From positions 2,046,001-2,110,000 of the forward strand of contig CBDDAA010000002.1 of the NCBI GenBank assembly GCA_965224675.1: 64,000 nt of DNA, given 5' to 3'. Positions 27,694 through 35,905 of this stretch are shown piece after piece. The first letter of the stretch is position 1. Each line of letters opens with the position of its first letter. The notes under the pieces are model-generated. The model made no database searches. It saw nothing but the letters and a program-made list of their open reading frames with translations, and was not told where the DNA came from. A program made the position numbers and the translations under genes. The DNA is from UBA7957 sp965224675 (GTDB lineage Bacteria > Pseudomonadota > Gammaproteobacteria > Granulosicoccales > Granulosicoccaceae).

Positions 27694-28054
27694 CTAGTGT
27701 AGTAATTCATACAAAGTGCATAGTTAGACGAACCGAGAGAGGTCAGCTGCTACGACCCCATGGATGGGGGAGGTAGCGACGCCTGGAGCCAAAGCCGAGG
27801 CGCGTCCTCGCCGGGTTAGTCACGCTATCTCAAGAGGGCGCAAAGCTTGCCGCTCCTGCTCACGCCCCTGACCTACATCCATGTAGGTCACACTGCAGAT
27901 GGCCTCTCTCGGTTCGCCCTGCGGGAAGCCATTAAAAACGCGATTACGGTGTTGCAGTCCTTGAAAAGGGCCAACCATTCCCTGCGGACTGCGCCTTGCA
28001 CTCGCGTCTTTACTGGCTTTCTAACTATGCACTTTGTATGAATTACTACACTAG
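27694..28054. mobile_element. MITE-like element with perfect 34-bp terminal inverted repeats
   Basis: 361 bp bounded by 34-bp perfect inverted repeats that begin CTAGTGTAGTAATTCATA. A second, inner inverted repeat (CGAACCGAGAGAGG at 27729-27742 with its complement at 27903-27916) and a 22-base near-palindrome (TGACCTACAT-CC-ATGTAGGTCA, 27869-27890) give a highly folded transcript. GC content is higher than in the flanks. No transposase is encoded; the 64-codon frame inside looks fortuitous. No clear target duplication was seen. Confidence 0.8.
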
Positions 28055-28135
28055 TACTACAAACGAGTACTTGCTTTGTGTGTACTGAAATTTTATCTTA
28101 TTCATCAGTGGGAAAAACCAAGGTGAGTGAATAGA

Positions 28136-29206
28136 ATGAAAGAACTGGCTATACAATTGCGGGCAACGCCTCTTTTTGGGCCTGTGCCTGTCATCCAACT
28201 CATAAGTCTATTAGAAAAAAGCCCGATACAAATGGCTGAAGCGGGTGACATTGTTCTGAAACCTGAAGAAAAAAGGAACAATCATTTGGTGCTGATTGAA
28301 GGTGAGATGGAGGCACAAAGAACCTGGTCAGTGCAGGCGGGTTATGACAAGAGCTACACCTGGATTTTACAAAGCAACGATAAAGGGAACGGACTTGCCG
28401 TTTTAACGGCGGCATCAAGGCGTTTGCGAGCCAGGGCTATTACTAATATTCGCTATCTGGAAATTAATGCAGATCATGTGGATGAGTTGCTGGGTTGGAG
28501 CCAGCAGACCACACAGATGTTGGCACAGGACCAAAAAATCAAGCAACGTATGAGCCTGGTTCGTCAGGTTGGGATTTTTCATCATCTAGCACCTGAGCAT
28601 GTTAAAACAGCTTTTTCACGGATGCAGACAATGCAAGTCAAGGCAGGTGAAACGGTATTTAATGAGGCAGAAAAAGGCGAAAGCTATTACCTGATTGAAG
28701 AAGGTGAAGCCGAGGTCATTCGTACAGATCCATTTACAGATGAAACACGGGTTGTAGATCAACTTGGCTCCGGTGATAGTTTTGGTGAGGTGGCATTAAT
28801 ACAACGAGGATACCGAACGGCAACTATCCGCATGCTCACTCCAGGTCGCCTGCTGGAATTGAAGGCAAAAGATTTTAAAGAACTGATACAGCCTAGCATG
28901 GTCAGTGAAATCAGTGCAGAAAAAATTTACGATCTTATGCAAGACAATGAAATCAAGCTTCTGGATTGTCGCTGGGATCTGGAATTCGAGGAAAGTCGCA
29001 TTCCGGGTGCAAAACTCGTCCCATTGCATTTGCTGCATTTTCAGGTGAATGATTTAGAACCCGATGCACGTTATATTGTCTATTGTCACAGTGGAAAAAG
29101 AAGCAGGGCTGCCGCATTCCTGTTGCGCGAGAGAAATTTTAATGTGCAGTCAATGATAGGCGGTATTCGGGATTGGCCATATGCAATTGATGCGAGTCCA
29201 TTATAG
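28136..29206 (+). CDS. Cyclic-nucleotide-binding / rhodanese protein
   Basis: A 356-aa cytoplasmic protein. Residues 5-115 form a degenerate cNMP-like beta-barrel; residues 145-255 form a clear one, with the phosphate-binding cassette G-D-S-F-G-E-V-A-L-I-Q-R-G-Y-R-T-A. Residues 265-350 are a rhodanese domain with active-site Cys in Y-C-H-S-G-K-R-S-R. There is no HTH domain, so it is not a Crp-type transcription factor. It may link cAMP or c-di-GMP sensing to sulfur transfer. An in-frame GTG at 28127 lies too close to AGGTG, so ATG 28136 is preferred. Confidence 0.85.
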   Translation: MKELAIQLRATPLFGPVPVIQLISLLEKSPIQMAEAGDIVLKPEEKRNNHLVLIEGEMEAQRTWSVQAGYDKSYTWILQSNDKGNGLAVLTAASRRLRARAITNIRYLEINADHVDELLGWSQQTTQMLAQDQKIKQRMSLVRQVGIFHHLAPEHVKTAFSRMQTMQVKAGETVFNEAEKGESYYLIEEGEAEVIRTDPFTDETRVVDQLGSGDSFGEVALIQRGYRTATIRMLTPGRLLELKAKDFKELIQPSMVSEISAEKIYDLMQDNEIKLLDCRWDLEFEESRIPGAKLVPLHLLHFQVNDLEPDARYIVYCHSGKRSRAAAFLLRERNFNVQSMIGGIRDWPYAIDASPL

Positions 29207-29241
29207 ATAATTAATATCCGCTATGGAGATCAACTTTCTTA

Positions 29242-29415
29242 ATGAGTAGAGTCTTTATGCATTTAGGTGGTCTGTTTATTGCTGTGACCACAGCAATATC
29301 TGTATCCATTGACTCAAGGATACAAATGGCTTTTGCAGCAAAAACAGACTGCGAAAATCATGGAATAACAGACTATTTTCTGGTTTATAAGCAGCTAATA
29401 AATTGCCAGGAGTGA
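29242..29415 (+). CDS. Possible small secreted protein (57 aa)
   Basis: A 57-codon frame with a hydrophobic N-terminal stretch (about residues 7-21), a possible cleavage site M-A-F-A-A near residue 32, and a short mature part with two cysteines (D-C-E-N-H and I-N-C-Q-E). The only ribosome-site-like sequence (GGAG) is about 14 bases away, rather far. It lies in the 293-base gap between the cNMP/rhodanese and HDOD genes. Not recognised; may be fortuitous. Confidence 0.3.
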   Translation: MSRVFMHLGGLFIAVTTAISVSIDSRIQMAFAAKTDCENHGITDYFLVYKQLINCQE

Positions 29416-29499
29416 AGCTTTCCATTTTCAAAACCTGTTGCTCAGAAGCCTAACCTATTCGATAAAGATGTATTAAATCAATTTATAAAAGGATTTATA

Positions 29500-30372
29500 A
29501 TGGAATTATGCAAGCCAGAAATTGCTACAACAATTCTCACCCAACTGAATACACTTGCGCCTATTGAGTCTTCCAAGCAAGCTGTCTGCAATCTTGCTAT
29601 GCAAGGTATAGACGAAGTAGACATGGACGCTTTAGTTCAGGCTATTGAGCAGTGCCCATCGCTAACCGCCAAAATTGTTGGTCTGGCCAATTCAGCGTTT
29701 TATGGAGTTGGTGCAACGATTGCCTCCGTTGAGCAGGCAATTATCAGAGTACTTGGACTTAAAATGGTCAAGAGTATGGTAGTGGGTATGACCCTGGCAG
29801 AAACATTTGATGCATCTGAATGCAGTCTGTTTGATGAGCACCAGTATTGGCAGGTAGCGCTACAGACTGCTGCTTTAAATCGCGCACTGTGTAAACTCAA
29901 CAGCCATGAAATGAATCCGGATATCGGTTATTTGTCCGGTCTTCTTTTTAGTATTGGAGAGCTGGCACTTGCTCAGGTGATTCCCGCTGAATATAGGCAA
30001 ATACTGTCTACCGTTGAAGATCCCGACCAAAAATACAGCGTTGAATTGCAGGGCTTGGGCATGCATTCCGGGCAGGTTGGCGAACTATTGGCGAAAAAAT
30101 GGTCATTACCGACTGAAATACAAGTTGTTATGTCGCAACATATGAATCCAGAGTATGAAGGGGATTTTTATAAATACGCATTATTGACAGGTATCAGCTG
30201 CCGATGGGTTACTCATTATATTGGTGCTGTAGAGCAGGACTATGCTGCTGAGGTTGAAAATCTGCAGCGCCTGACTATAGAGGAGCCGGAGTTTGAGTTG
30301 GCAGTCGGCACATGTTTTGATCAATCAGAAGAAGCAGCGCAATTGGCGCAAGAATTTGCTGCGAGGGCGTAG
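29500..30372 (+). CDS. HDOD-domain protein
   Basis: A 290-aa cytoplasmic protein made mostly of one HDOD domain (about residues 20-215), a degenerate HD phosphohydrolase fold used in bacterial signalling. Typical segments are C-P-S-L-T-A-K-I-V-G-L-A-N-S-A-F-Y-G, the I-R-V-L-G-L-K helix and L-S-G-L-L-F-S-I-G-E-L. The metal-binding HD pair is not conserved, as expected. Partners of HDOD proteins are often c-di-GMP or chemotaxis systems; none is adjacent here. AGGATTTATA gives a clear ribosome site. Confidence 0.88.
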   Translation: MELCKPEIATTILTQLNTLAPIESSKQAVCNLAMQGIDEVDMDALVQAIEQCPSLTAKIVGLANSAFYGVGATIASVEQAIIRVLGLKMVKSMVVGMTLAETFDASECSLFDEHQYWQVALQTAALNRALCKLNSHEMNPDIGYLSGLLFSIGELALAQVIPAEYRQILSTVEDPDQKYSVELQGLGMHSGQVGELLAKKWSLPTEIQVVMSQHMNPEYEGDFYKYALLTGISCRWVTHYIGAVEQDYAAEVENLQRLTIEEPEFELAVGTCFDQSEEAAQLAQEFAARA

Positions 30373-30441
30373 CAGCGTGTCGAAAAATCCTCTGATGGCA
30401 CCATGCGGCGTTAAAATCAGGCTTAAAACACCCATTTTACA

Positions 30442-31239
30442 CTAGGTGCGCCAGCTAAGCACTTTCCTTTCAATTAATGTGATCGCCCAGCTGATAATCA
30501 CGCCCAATATCGATAATATCGTTACTCCGGCAAATAACCGTTCAAGGTCATACAACGATCCAGCCTCAAGGACATAAGCGCCAATACCATAATTAGCTCC
30601 CAGCATTTCTGCTGCAACCAGCAAAATGATAGCAATGGCCAGTGAAATACGCAGACCGGATAAAATCCCCGGCAGAGCACCGGGTAAAATTATCTTGATT
30701 ACAATCGATAACCAACTGAGGCCAAAGCTCTGACCCATTCGAATAAGATTTCGATCCACATTGTCTACTGCACTGTAGGTGGACAGCACCGTTGGGGTGA
30801 AAGTACCCAATGCAATCAGCGCATATTTAGAGCCTTCATCAATACCAAACCAGATAATAAACAAAGGCAGCAAGGCGATTTTAGGCACAGGAAAAAGGGC
30901 TGCAATAAGTGGCAGTAAACCCGCACGTACCAGGGCAAAAAGTCCGATAAGAATACCTAAGCCAATACCGGCGGTTATACCCATTATGGAGCCAACAAGC
31001 AGACGGGAAACAGACGGCAGAAGATGCTTAAAGAGCAGGCCAGAGTTGTAGAGTTCAACCAGGGTTTGCAGAACTGCTGATGGACGCGGTAGGGTAAGAT
31101 CAGATATCCATCCGCTACGGGTTCCCCACTCTAACAATGCAATGAGTATGGCAAATACTATCAGCCCTACAAAGGTAATCGGCTGCGGTGAAAATCCTCG
31201 GCCCCTGAATTCAACTTCGCGTACTTCGGACTTAGTCAT
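30442..31239 (-). CDS. ABC transporter permease (SsuC/TauC family)
   Basis: A 265-aa inner-membrane protein with about six helices and the BPD_transp_1 EAA loop (G-A-L-P-G-I-L-S-G-L-R-I-S-L, about residues 180-193), which contacts the ATPase. It forms the channel of an importer for sulfonate, nitrate, taurine, pyrimidine-precursor or similar ligands. Its start overlaps the ATPase stop by eight bases, so the two are translationally coupled. Third gene of the minus-strand order receptor, ATPase, permease. Confidence 0.92.
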   Translation of the reverse strand: MTKSEVREVEFRGRGFSPQPITFVGLIVFAILIALLEWGTRSGWISDLTLPRPSAVLQTLVELYNSGLLFKHLLPSVSRLLVGSIMGITAGIGLGILIGLFALVRAGLLPLIAALFPVPKIALLPLFIIWFGIDEGSKYALIALGTFTPTVLSTYSAVDNVDRNLIRMGQSFGLSWLSIVIKIILPGALPGILSGLRISLAIAIILLVAAEMLGANYGIGAYVLEAGSLYDLERLFAGVTILSILGVIISWAITLIERKVLSWRT

Positions 31240-31999
31240 TGATCAATTCCTGTTCTGCCGCAAAGGCTTCCTCGCGCATCAACTCCCATAAATATTGTCG
31301 TTTTTTTTCCAACTCTGCGAGATGGTTTTTTCGCTGAGCAAGCGGAATCTCTATATCCACCATTGTGCTTATTTTTCCAGGGCGCCGGGATAAGACCGCA
31401 ATTTTGTGCCCTAATTGCACCGCTTCTGTTAGATTATGCGTAACATAACAAGCAGTAAAGTTCTCTCGCTGCCAAAGATCGATAAGGTCATCCATTAACA
31501 ATTGCCGTGTCTGGCTATCCAGTGCAGAGAGTGGCTCATCCATTAACATCACTGCAGGTCTGACACACAGTGCCCGTGCGATTGCAACCCGCTGTTTCAT
31601 GCCACCACTTAATTGTTTGGGTAATGCATGGGCGAAGTCACTCAACCTGGTTCGCGTTAATACATCGTTGATAATTTCGCGCATGCGGCTGCCTGCAATC
31701 GCATGATCTTCAAGAACGAGTGAGATGTTGTCGTAAACACTGCGCCAGGGCAGTAAGGCAAAATCCTGAAAGATATAGGTCAGTGCATTGAGCGAGTCCT
31801 TAGGAGGACCACCAATTTGCAACACTTGACCGAAGCTAGGTAGTTCCAAACCGCCAATTAAACGCAACAGCGTTGATTTACCGCAACCCGAAGGGCCGAC
31901 AAGGCAGACGATTTGGCCCTGTTTTATCTCCAGATTGATATTTTTAAGAACGTCGATATCGCCATAGTTGTGGCTGATATTGTTAATCCTTAAATCCAT
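31232..31999 (-). CDS. ABC transporter ATP-binding protein (SsuB/TauB family)
   Basis: A 255-aa nucleotide-binding subunit. Walker A G-P-S-G-C-G-K-S-T, Q-loop Y-I-F-Q-D-F-A-L-L-P-W, signature L-S-G-G-M-K-Q-R and Walker B V-M-L-M-D-E-P-L-S-A-L-D are all intact, followed by the H-loop T-H-N-L-T-E-A. It powers the adjacent permease. The Q-D-F-A-L-L-P-W-R stretch is typical of the nitrate/sulfonate/taurine group. It lies 57 bases after the substrate-binding protein gene. Confidence 0.94.
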   Translation of the reverse strand: MDLRINNISHNYGDIDVLKNINLEIKQGQIVCLVGPSGCGKSTLLRLIGGLELPSFGQVLQIGGPPKDSLNALTYIFQDFALLPWRSVYDNISLVLEDHAIAGSRMREIINDVLTRTRLSDFAHALPKQLSGGMKQRVAIARALCVRPAVMLMDEPLSALDSQTRQLLMDDLIDLWQRENFTACYVTHNLTEAVQLGHKIAVLSRRPGKISTMVDIEIPLAQRKNHLAELEKKRQYLWELMREEAFAAEQELIND

Positions 32000-32056
32000 T
32001 GCATGCCATGCAGCACGAGTGGTGCCGGCCTATAGCGCAATCGCATAGATAGTCAT

Positions 32057-33091
32057 TCAGTAGGTTTCAACGTATTGGCTGTCTACCAGCATATCCATTG
32101 TAATCGTGTCTTTAACCATACCTTCGGCTTTGAACCAGTCCAATTGATCTTTTATATTCGTGGTATTGAGTTTGGCACCCTCATTAATACGCATCGCACC
32201 ATTGCGGATTGACGGCGCCGCTTTGGCAAAAGGTTTACTACTGTAAACGTATTTATGTACCAGATGCACCATGTCCTCTGCGGCTTGATCACCTGCAGTT
32301 TTATCCACTAAGGCGGCATTGAAGTCATCTGCACCTTTGGAAAAAGCGCTTATAAATGCCCTCACCAGCTCCGGCTTGTTTTTGGCGATATCAGTTGAGG
32401 TGAAAACGGTTGTCACCTGATAATCAGGGATATAGTCTGACACTTTACCAATAATCTCTATTTTCGGGTTTTTTGCCAATCCCTTGGCGATATGCGGGAC
32501 GATTGACCAGGCATCAATTTGCTCGGATTTGAGTGCGCCAATAATAGCACCAACTTTTTGTAACGGCTTGAATTGTATATCTGACCCTGAAAACCCTTCT
32601 TTTTGCGCGATTTTATGCGCCATATAGTGAAAAGATGAACCCGTCTGGGTGATGCCAAATGTGCGACCTTTCAAATCTGCCGGACTTTTGAGGCCGGCAT
32701 CCATGGCTTTTTTAGTCGTCAGAATCATCTGCCCGTCAATCCCGGCCTCCTCGTGCAATGCGCCGCCAATCACCTTGATTGCACCTTTACCAGCCAGATT
32801 AATAAGGCCACCTGTTACTGCCGTGACACCAAAATCAACATCATCGGAAGCGATAGCCACCGCCATAGGTTGAGCAGCCTTGAAGAATTTGAATTCAACT
32901 TCAAGCCCTGCATCATTAAAATAACCACGTTCATAGGCCACAAAACTGGCCGAGTGTGAAGTAAATCGAAGGGCGCCGACCGTGATTTTTTCTGTTGCGT
33001 AGGCAGCTAGTGTTAACACACTATTAGCCGTAAGGGCGAGCAATAACGTGGCGGTGAGTGAAACTCGTTTACTGTTTGTATTGAAGCGCAT
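32057..33091 (-). CDS. ABC transporter substrate-binding protein (NMT1/SsuA-like)
   Basis: A 344-aa periplasmic receptor with a signal peptide (about residues 1-32, ending A-A-Y-A). Landmarks of the NMT1/THI5-like group are Y-E-R-G-Y-F-N-D-A-G-L-E-V-E-F early, D-D-V-D-F-G-V-T-A-V-T-G-G and A-D-L-K-G-R-T-F-G-I. This family binds sulfonates, nitrate, pyrimidines or aromatic acids; the ligand is not predictable here. AGAGGAAAAC precedes the ATG. The divergent cupin gene, 119 bases away, may act on the imported compound. Confidence 0.9.
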   Translation of the reverse strand: MRFNTNSKRVSLTATLLLALTANSVLTLAAYATEKITVGALRFTSHSASFVAYERGYFNDAGLEVEFKFFKAAQPMAVAIASDDVDFGVTAVTGGLINLAGKGAIKVIGGALHEEAGIDGQMILTTKKAMDAGLKSPADLKGRTFGITQTGSSFHYMAHKIAQKEGFSGSDIQFKPLQKVGAIIGALKSEQIDAWSIVPHIAKGLAKNPKIEIIGKVSDYIPDYQVTTVFTSTDIAKNKPELVRAFISAFSKGADDFNAALVDKTAGDQAAEDMVHLVHKYVYSSKPFAKAAPSIRNGAMRINEGAKLNTTNIKDQLDWFKAEGMVKDTITMDMLVDSQYVETY

Positions 33092-33210
33092 TTGTTTTCC
33101 TCTGTTTTACTTCAGGGTACAATATGCATGTTGACGGTATCGATGGTCAACCCCAATAAGCTGGCAGCAGATTAAAATCGGCATCTTTACATCATCAGCG
33201 GAAACTATTA

Positions 33211-33705
33211 ATGGATACACGGAAATATTTACTCAAAGCATCAGATATAGAGAATTTAGACGGTGAGAAAATCACCCACTTTCTAAACCCAAATGCGGTA
33301 CGCATTAACAAATCACTTGGCCAGGCTGTGGGCATGGAACAAATGGGCGTGCACATGATTTATGTAGAACCGGGCTTTGATTCTACCGAATTTCATAAAC
33401 ATCTGTATGAAGAAGAGTGCATTTATATCCTTGCGGGTACTGGCAAGTTAACGATTGAAGATGACGATTACGCGGTTGCCCATGGTGACTTTATTGGTTT
33501 ACCGACCGATAAAGTCGCCCACGCGTTATTTAATGATGGCGAAGAAACACTGGTTTGCCTTGTAATGGGCCAGAGACTGCAACATGATGTTGCTGATTAC
33601 CCAAACCAGTCAAAACGTATTTATCGACACAACGGCAACGCTGAATTGGTCAATCACCAGGATATCAGCAAGCCGAAAATACATACAGCGGCTTACAAGA
33701 AATAA
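33211..33705 (+). CDS. Cupin-domain protein
   Basis: A 164-aa single-cupin protein. Metal-binding residues appear in motif 1 (F-H-K-H-L-Y-E-E-E, with H-x-H and Glu) and motif 2 (P-T-D-K-V-A-H-A), so it can bind a divalent metal. The family contains dioxygenases, isomerases and ligand sensors. It lies divergent from the ABC transporter and convergent with the flavoprotein gene, 23 bases away. A role in handling the imported compound is a guess from position. Confidence 0.85.
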   Translation: MDTRKYLLKASDIENLDGEKITHFLNPNAVRINKSLGQAVGMEQMGVHMIYVEPGFDSTEFHKHLYEEECIYILAGTGKLTIEDDDYAVAHGDFIGLPTDKVAHALFNDGEETLVCLVMGQRLQHDVADYPNQSKRIYRHNGNAELVNHQDISKPKIHTAAYKK

Positions 33706-33728
33706 ATTTGGGTCAAACGGGAAAAGGC

Positions 33729-35654
33729 TTAACCGCCCATGCCCATCTGAATATAACCACTCGGGCAAACATCAGCGCAGATTCTGCATCCGATGCACTT
33801 TGAGTAATCTGTTTCGACATATCGGCCAATGACCTGATCTTTGTTCTTCGAACGGGAAATGGCATCCTGCGGGCAATAAATGATGCAGCTGTCACACTCA
33901 AAACACATACCGCAACTCATGCAGCGATCCGCTTCATTTATCGAGCTTTCTTCTTTTAATCCGGAAAAACGCTCCTTAAAATTACCGAGAACATTATCTG
34001 CATTGACTTGACTTTCACCACGCAAATAGCGCTGTGTTTCTTCGAAATGGCCCAGGTACAAGTCTTCGTGGGTAACGATTTCAGCGAATGAACGATTTTC
34101 GTAATTATGCACAGCAAAGTCAGCGGAATCTGTTCCCCAGACCTCGCCTTGGTCCATTGAAGCGGGTTGCATCTGGTGCTGGGTCAGTTCCTCTAACAAA
34201 TTGAAGTGGTGAACATCCACCTTGGGGCGTTTAGCGATGTCTTGATCGTTTAGATACAGGTCAATTCCATTGGCTGCAATAGAGGCATGACCAATTGCAG
34301 TCGTCAACAGATGTGGTTTCAACGCGTCACCACCTACAAAATGACCTTCTTTTTCAGGCACTCTGAATAAATTGTCTGCTGTCATTTGCCCCCAGCCGTT
34401 ATCGAATGTCTCCAAGCCCTGAAAGTCACCTTTCTGTCCGGTTGCACTGACAATCAAACTGCACTCGATTTCAAACTCATCACCGATCTGTTCCACCATT
34501 TTGCCATCAATCCAATCAACCGGCATCACCTTAAGTGCCCGCGCAAGGCCCTGTTCATCCAGAACAACTTCCAGGGGCGCCAATCCTTCGTGTATTTCCA
34601 CACCTTCAGTAATAACCGCACTGAGTTCATGCGCGGTTGCCGGTGCCTGATCAATGGGGCGGCGATAGACTACCCAGACATCACCTGGATTACGATTTTC
34701 GGCGACTTGGCTGCTCTGCTCAGCACCGTTACGCAATACATCATCAATTTTTGGCTCATCGGCCGGGATAGTGGTCTGGCCTATTCTTCGGGCGACAGCG
34801 ACGACATCCATTGCGGTATCTCCACCGCCAATGACCAGTACTCTGCCCGAGAGGTATTTAAGACGACCTTCATTAAATGCTTTAAGAAATGAGATACCGT
34901 CAATACAGTTTTCGACTGACCCGCCGGGTATAGGTAGAGCCTTGCCCTCAACTGCACCCACGGCCCAGAAGATGGCATCGAACTGATTCTCTAAAGCTTC
35001 GATGGAAAGGTCTCTACCGATACGCGTATTGAGCTTTAGTTCCACCCCCATATTGAGAATTCTCTGGGTCTCCCCCATCAGTACTTCTCGCGGGATACGG
35101 TATCCCGGAATGCCAAAGACCATCATGCCACCGGGTTCGGCGTATTCATCAAATATAGTGCAGCTGTGGCCAAGGCAACGAAGGAAATAGGCCGCCGACA
35201 ATCCGGCTGGCCCTGCACCCACTATTGCAACATGTTTGCCGGTATTTTGTTTCGGAGCAGAAAATTGAATATTTTGCGCCAGCGCCCAATCACCCACATA
35301 TTGTTCGATGGAATTAATGCCAACAAAATCTTCGATGGCTGTGCGGTTGCATCCATCCTGGCAAGGTGCGGGGCAAACACGTCCCATCACTGCTGGAAAA
35401 GGGTTGGCTCGGGCCATGCGGTGAAATGCATACTCTTCCCAAGGCATACCTTCAGGTGGGGAATCCAGACCCCGGACTATGCCCAGCCAGCCACGAACAT
35501 CGTGTCCGGAAGGGCAGCTACTTTGGCAAGGCGGAGTTCTATGTTCGTAAGTTGGGCAGATCGCTGAGTCGCCGAGAATGGCTTCGTCTTCCCGCCAGTT
35601 AAACTTGGTGTCGCCATCAGTATATCGCTTAAAAGTAAATTCGCTTTCAGACAT
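33729..35654 (-). CDS. Fe-S flavoprotein oxidoreductase (GltD/DsrL-like)
   Basis: A 641-aa NAD(P)H-dependent oxidoreductase. Order: an N-terminal Cys-rich Fe-S module (C-Q-S-S-C-P-S-G and C-P-A-P-C-Q-D-G-C-N), an FAD Rossmann motif (I-V-G-A-G-P-A-G-L-S-A-A), an NAD(P)-binding motif (V-I-G-G-G-D-T-A-M-D), then a C-terminal ferredoxin part with C-M-S-C-G-M-C-F-E-C-D-S-C and C-I-G-C-R-I-C-A-D-V-C-P for two [4Fe-4S] clusters. The layout is that of glutamate-synthase small subunit relatives such as DsrL. No dsrAB or gltB is nearby, so the electron partner is unknown. ATG 35654 is preferred to TTG 35657 because AGGAG is five bases away. Confidence 0.88.
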   Translation of the reverse strand: MSESEFTFKRYTDGDTKFNWREDEAILGDSAICPTYEHRTPPCQSSCPSGHDVRGWLGIVRGLDSPPEGMPWEEYAFHRMARANPFPAVMGRVCPAPCQDGCNRTAIEDFVGINSIEQYVGDWALAQNIQFSAPKQNTGKHVAIVGAGPAGLSAAYFLRCLGHSCTIFDEYAEPGGMMVFGIPGYRIPREVLMGETQRILNMGVELKLNTRIGRDLSIEALENQFDAIFWAVGAVEGKALPIPGGSVENCIDGISFLKAFNEGRLKYLSGRVLVIGGGDTAMDVVAVARRIGQTTIPADEPKIDDVLRNGAEQSSQVAENRNPGDVWVVYRRPIDQAPATAHELSAVITEGVEIHEGLAPLEVVLDEQGLARALKVMPVDWIDGKMVEQIGDEFEIECSLIVSATGQKGDFQGLETFDNGWGQMTADNLFRVPEKEGHFVGGDALKPHLLTTAIGHASIAANGIDLYLNDQDIAKRPKVDVHHFNLLEELTQHQMQPASMDQGEVWGTDSADFAVHNYENRSFAEIVTHEDLYLGHFEETQRYLRGESQVNADNVLGNFKERFSGLKEESSINEADRCMSCGMCFECDSCIIYCPQDAISRSKNKDQVIGRYVETDYSKCIGCRICADVCPSGYIQMGMGG

Positions 35655-35786
35655 CAATACTCCTCGCTCGGCACGGAATTTTGCTCAATGCTACGCACAA
35701 TTGAACCCATCTTACGCAATTAATGTTATTAACGTCAATTCCAGGTCTGGGTAATTGTATTTGCTATAACACAAAGCAGTAAACCA

Positions 35787-35860
35787 GAGGCCGTTCCCAC
35801 TTAATTTTACCGTACCTTTCAGGTACAACAGGGGAGTTAAATTAATTGAGAACAGCCCCT
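35787..35860. repeat. Short palindromic repeat element (74 bp), relative of the one at 23828
   Basis: Imperfect 23-base terminal inverted repeats; the right arm read inward starts AGGGGCTGTTCTCAATTAA and resembles the AGGGCCTGTCATCAATTAC ends of the first element. The centre holds a perfect hairpin GTACCT-TTC-AGGTAC (35812-35826). It lies between the flavoprotein promoter region and the end of an AEC gene. Confidence 0.65.
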
Positions 35861-35905
35861 AAAACTATAGCCAAGAAAGCGCAGTGGAAATACTACAGGG
35901 TTCAG

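Noticed and set aside
27847..28041. 64-codon frame inside the MITE-like element
   Set aside because: It is defined by the element's inverted repeats, has no ribosome site, and its residues follow the palindromes.
35166..35602. Overlapping plus-strand frames of 78 and 133 codons opposite the flavoprotein
   Set aside because: They are shadows of the strongly conserved minus-strand coding sequence and lack ribosome sites.
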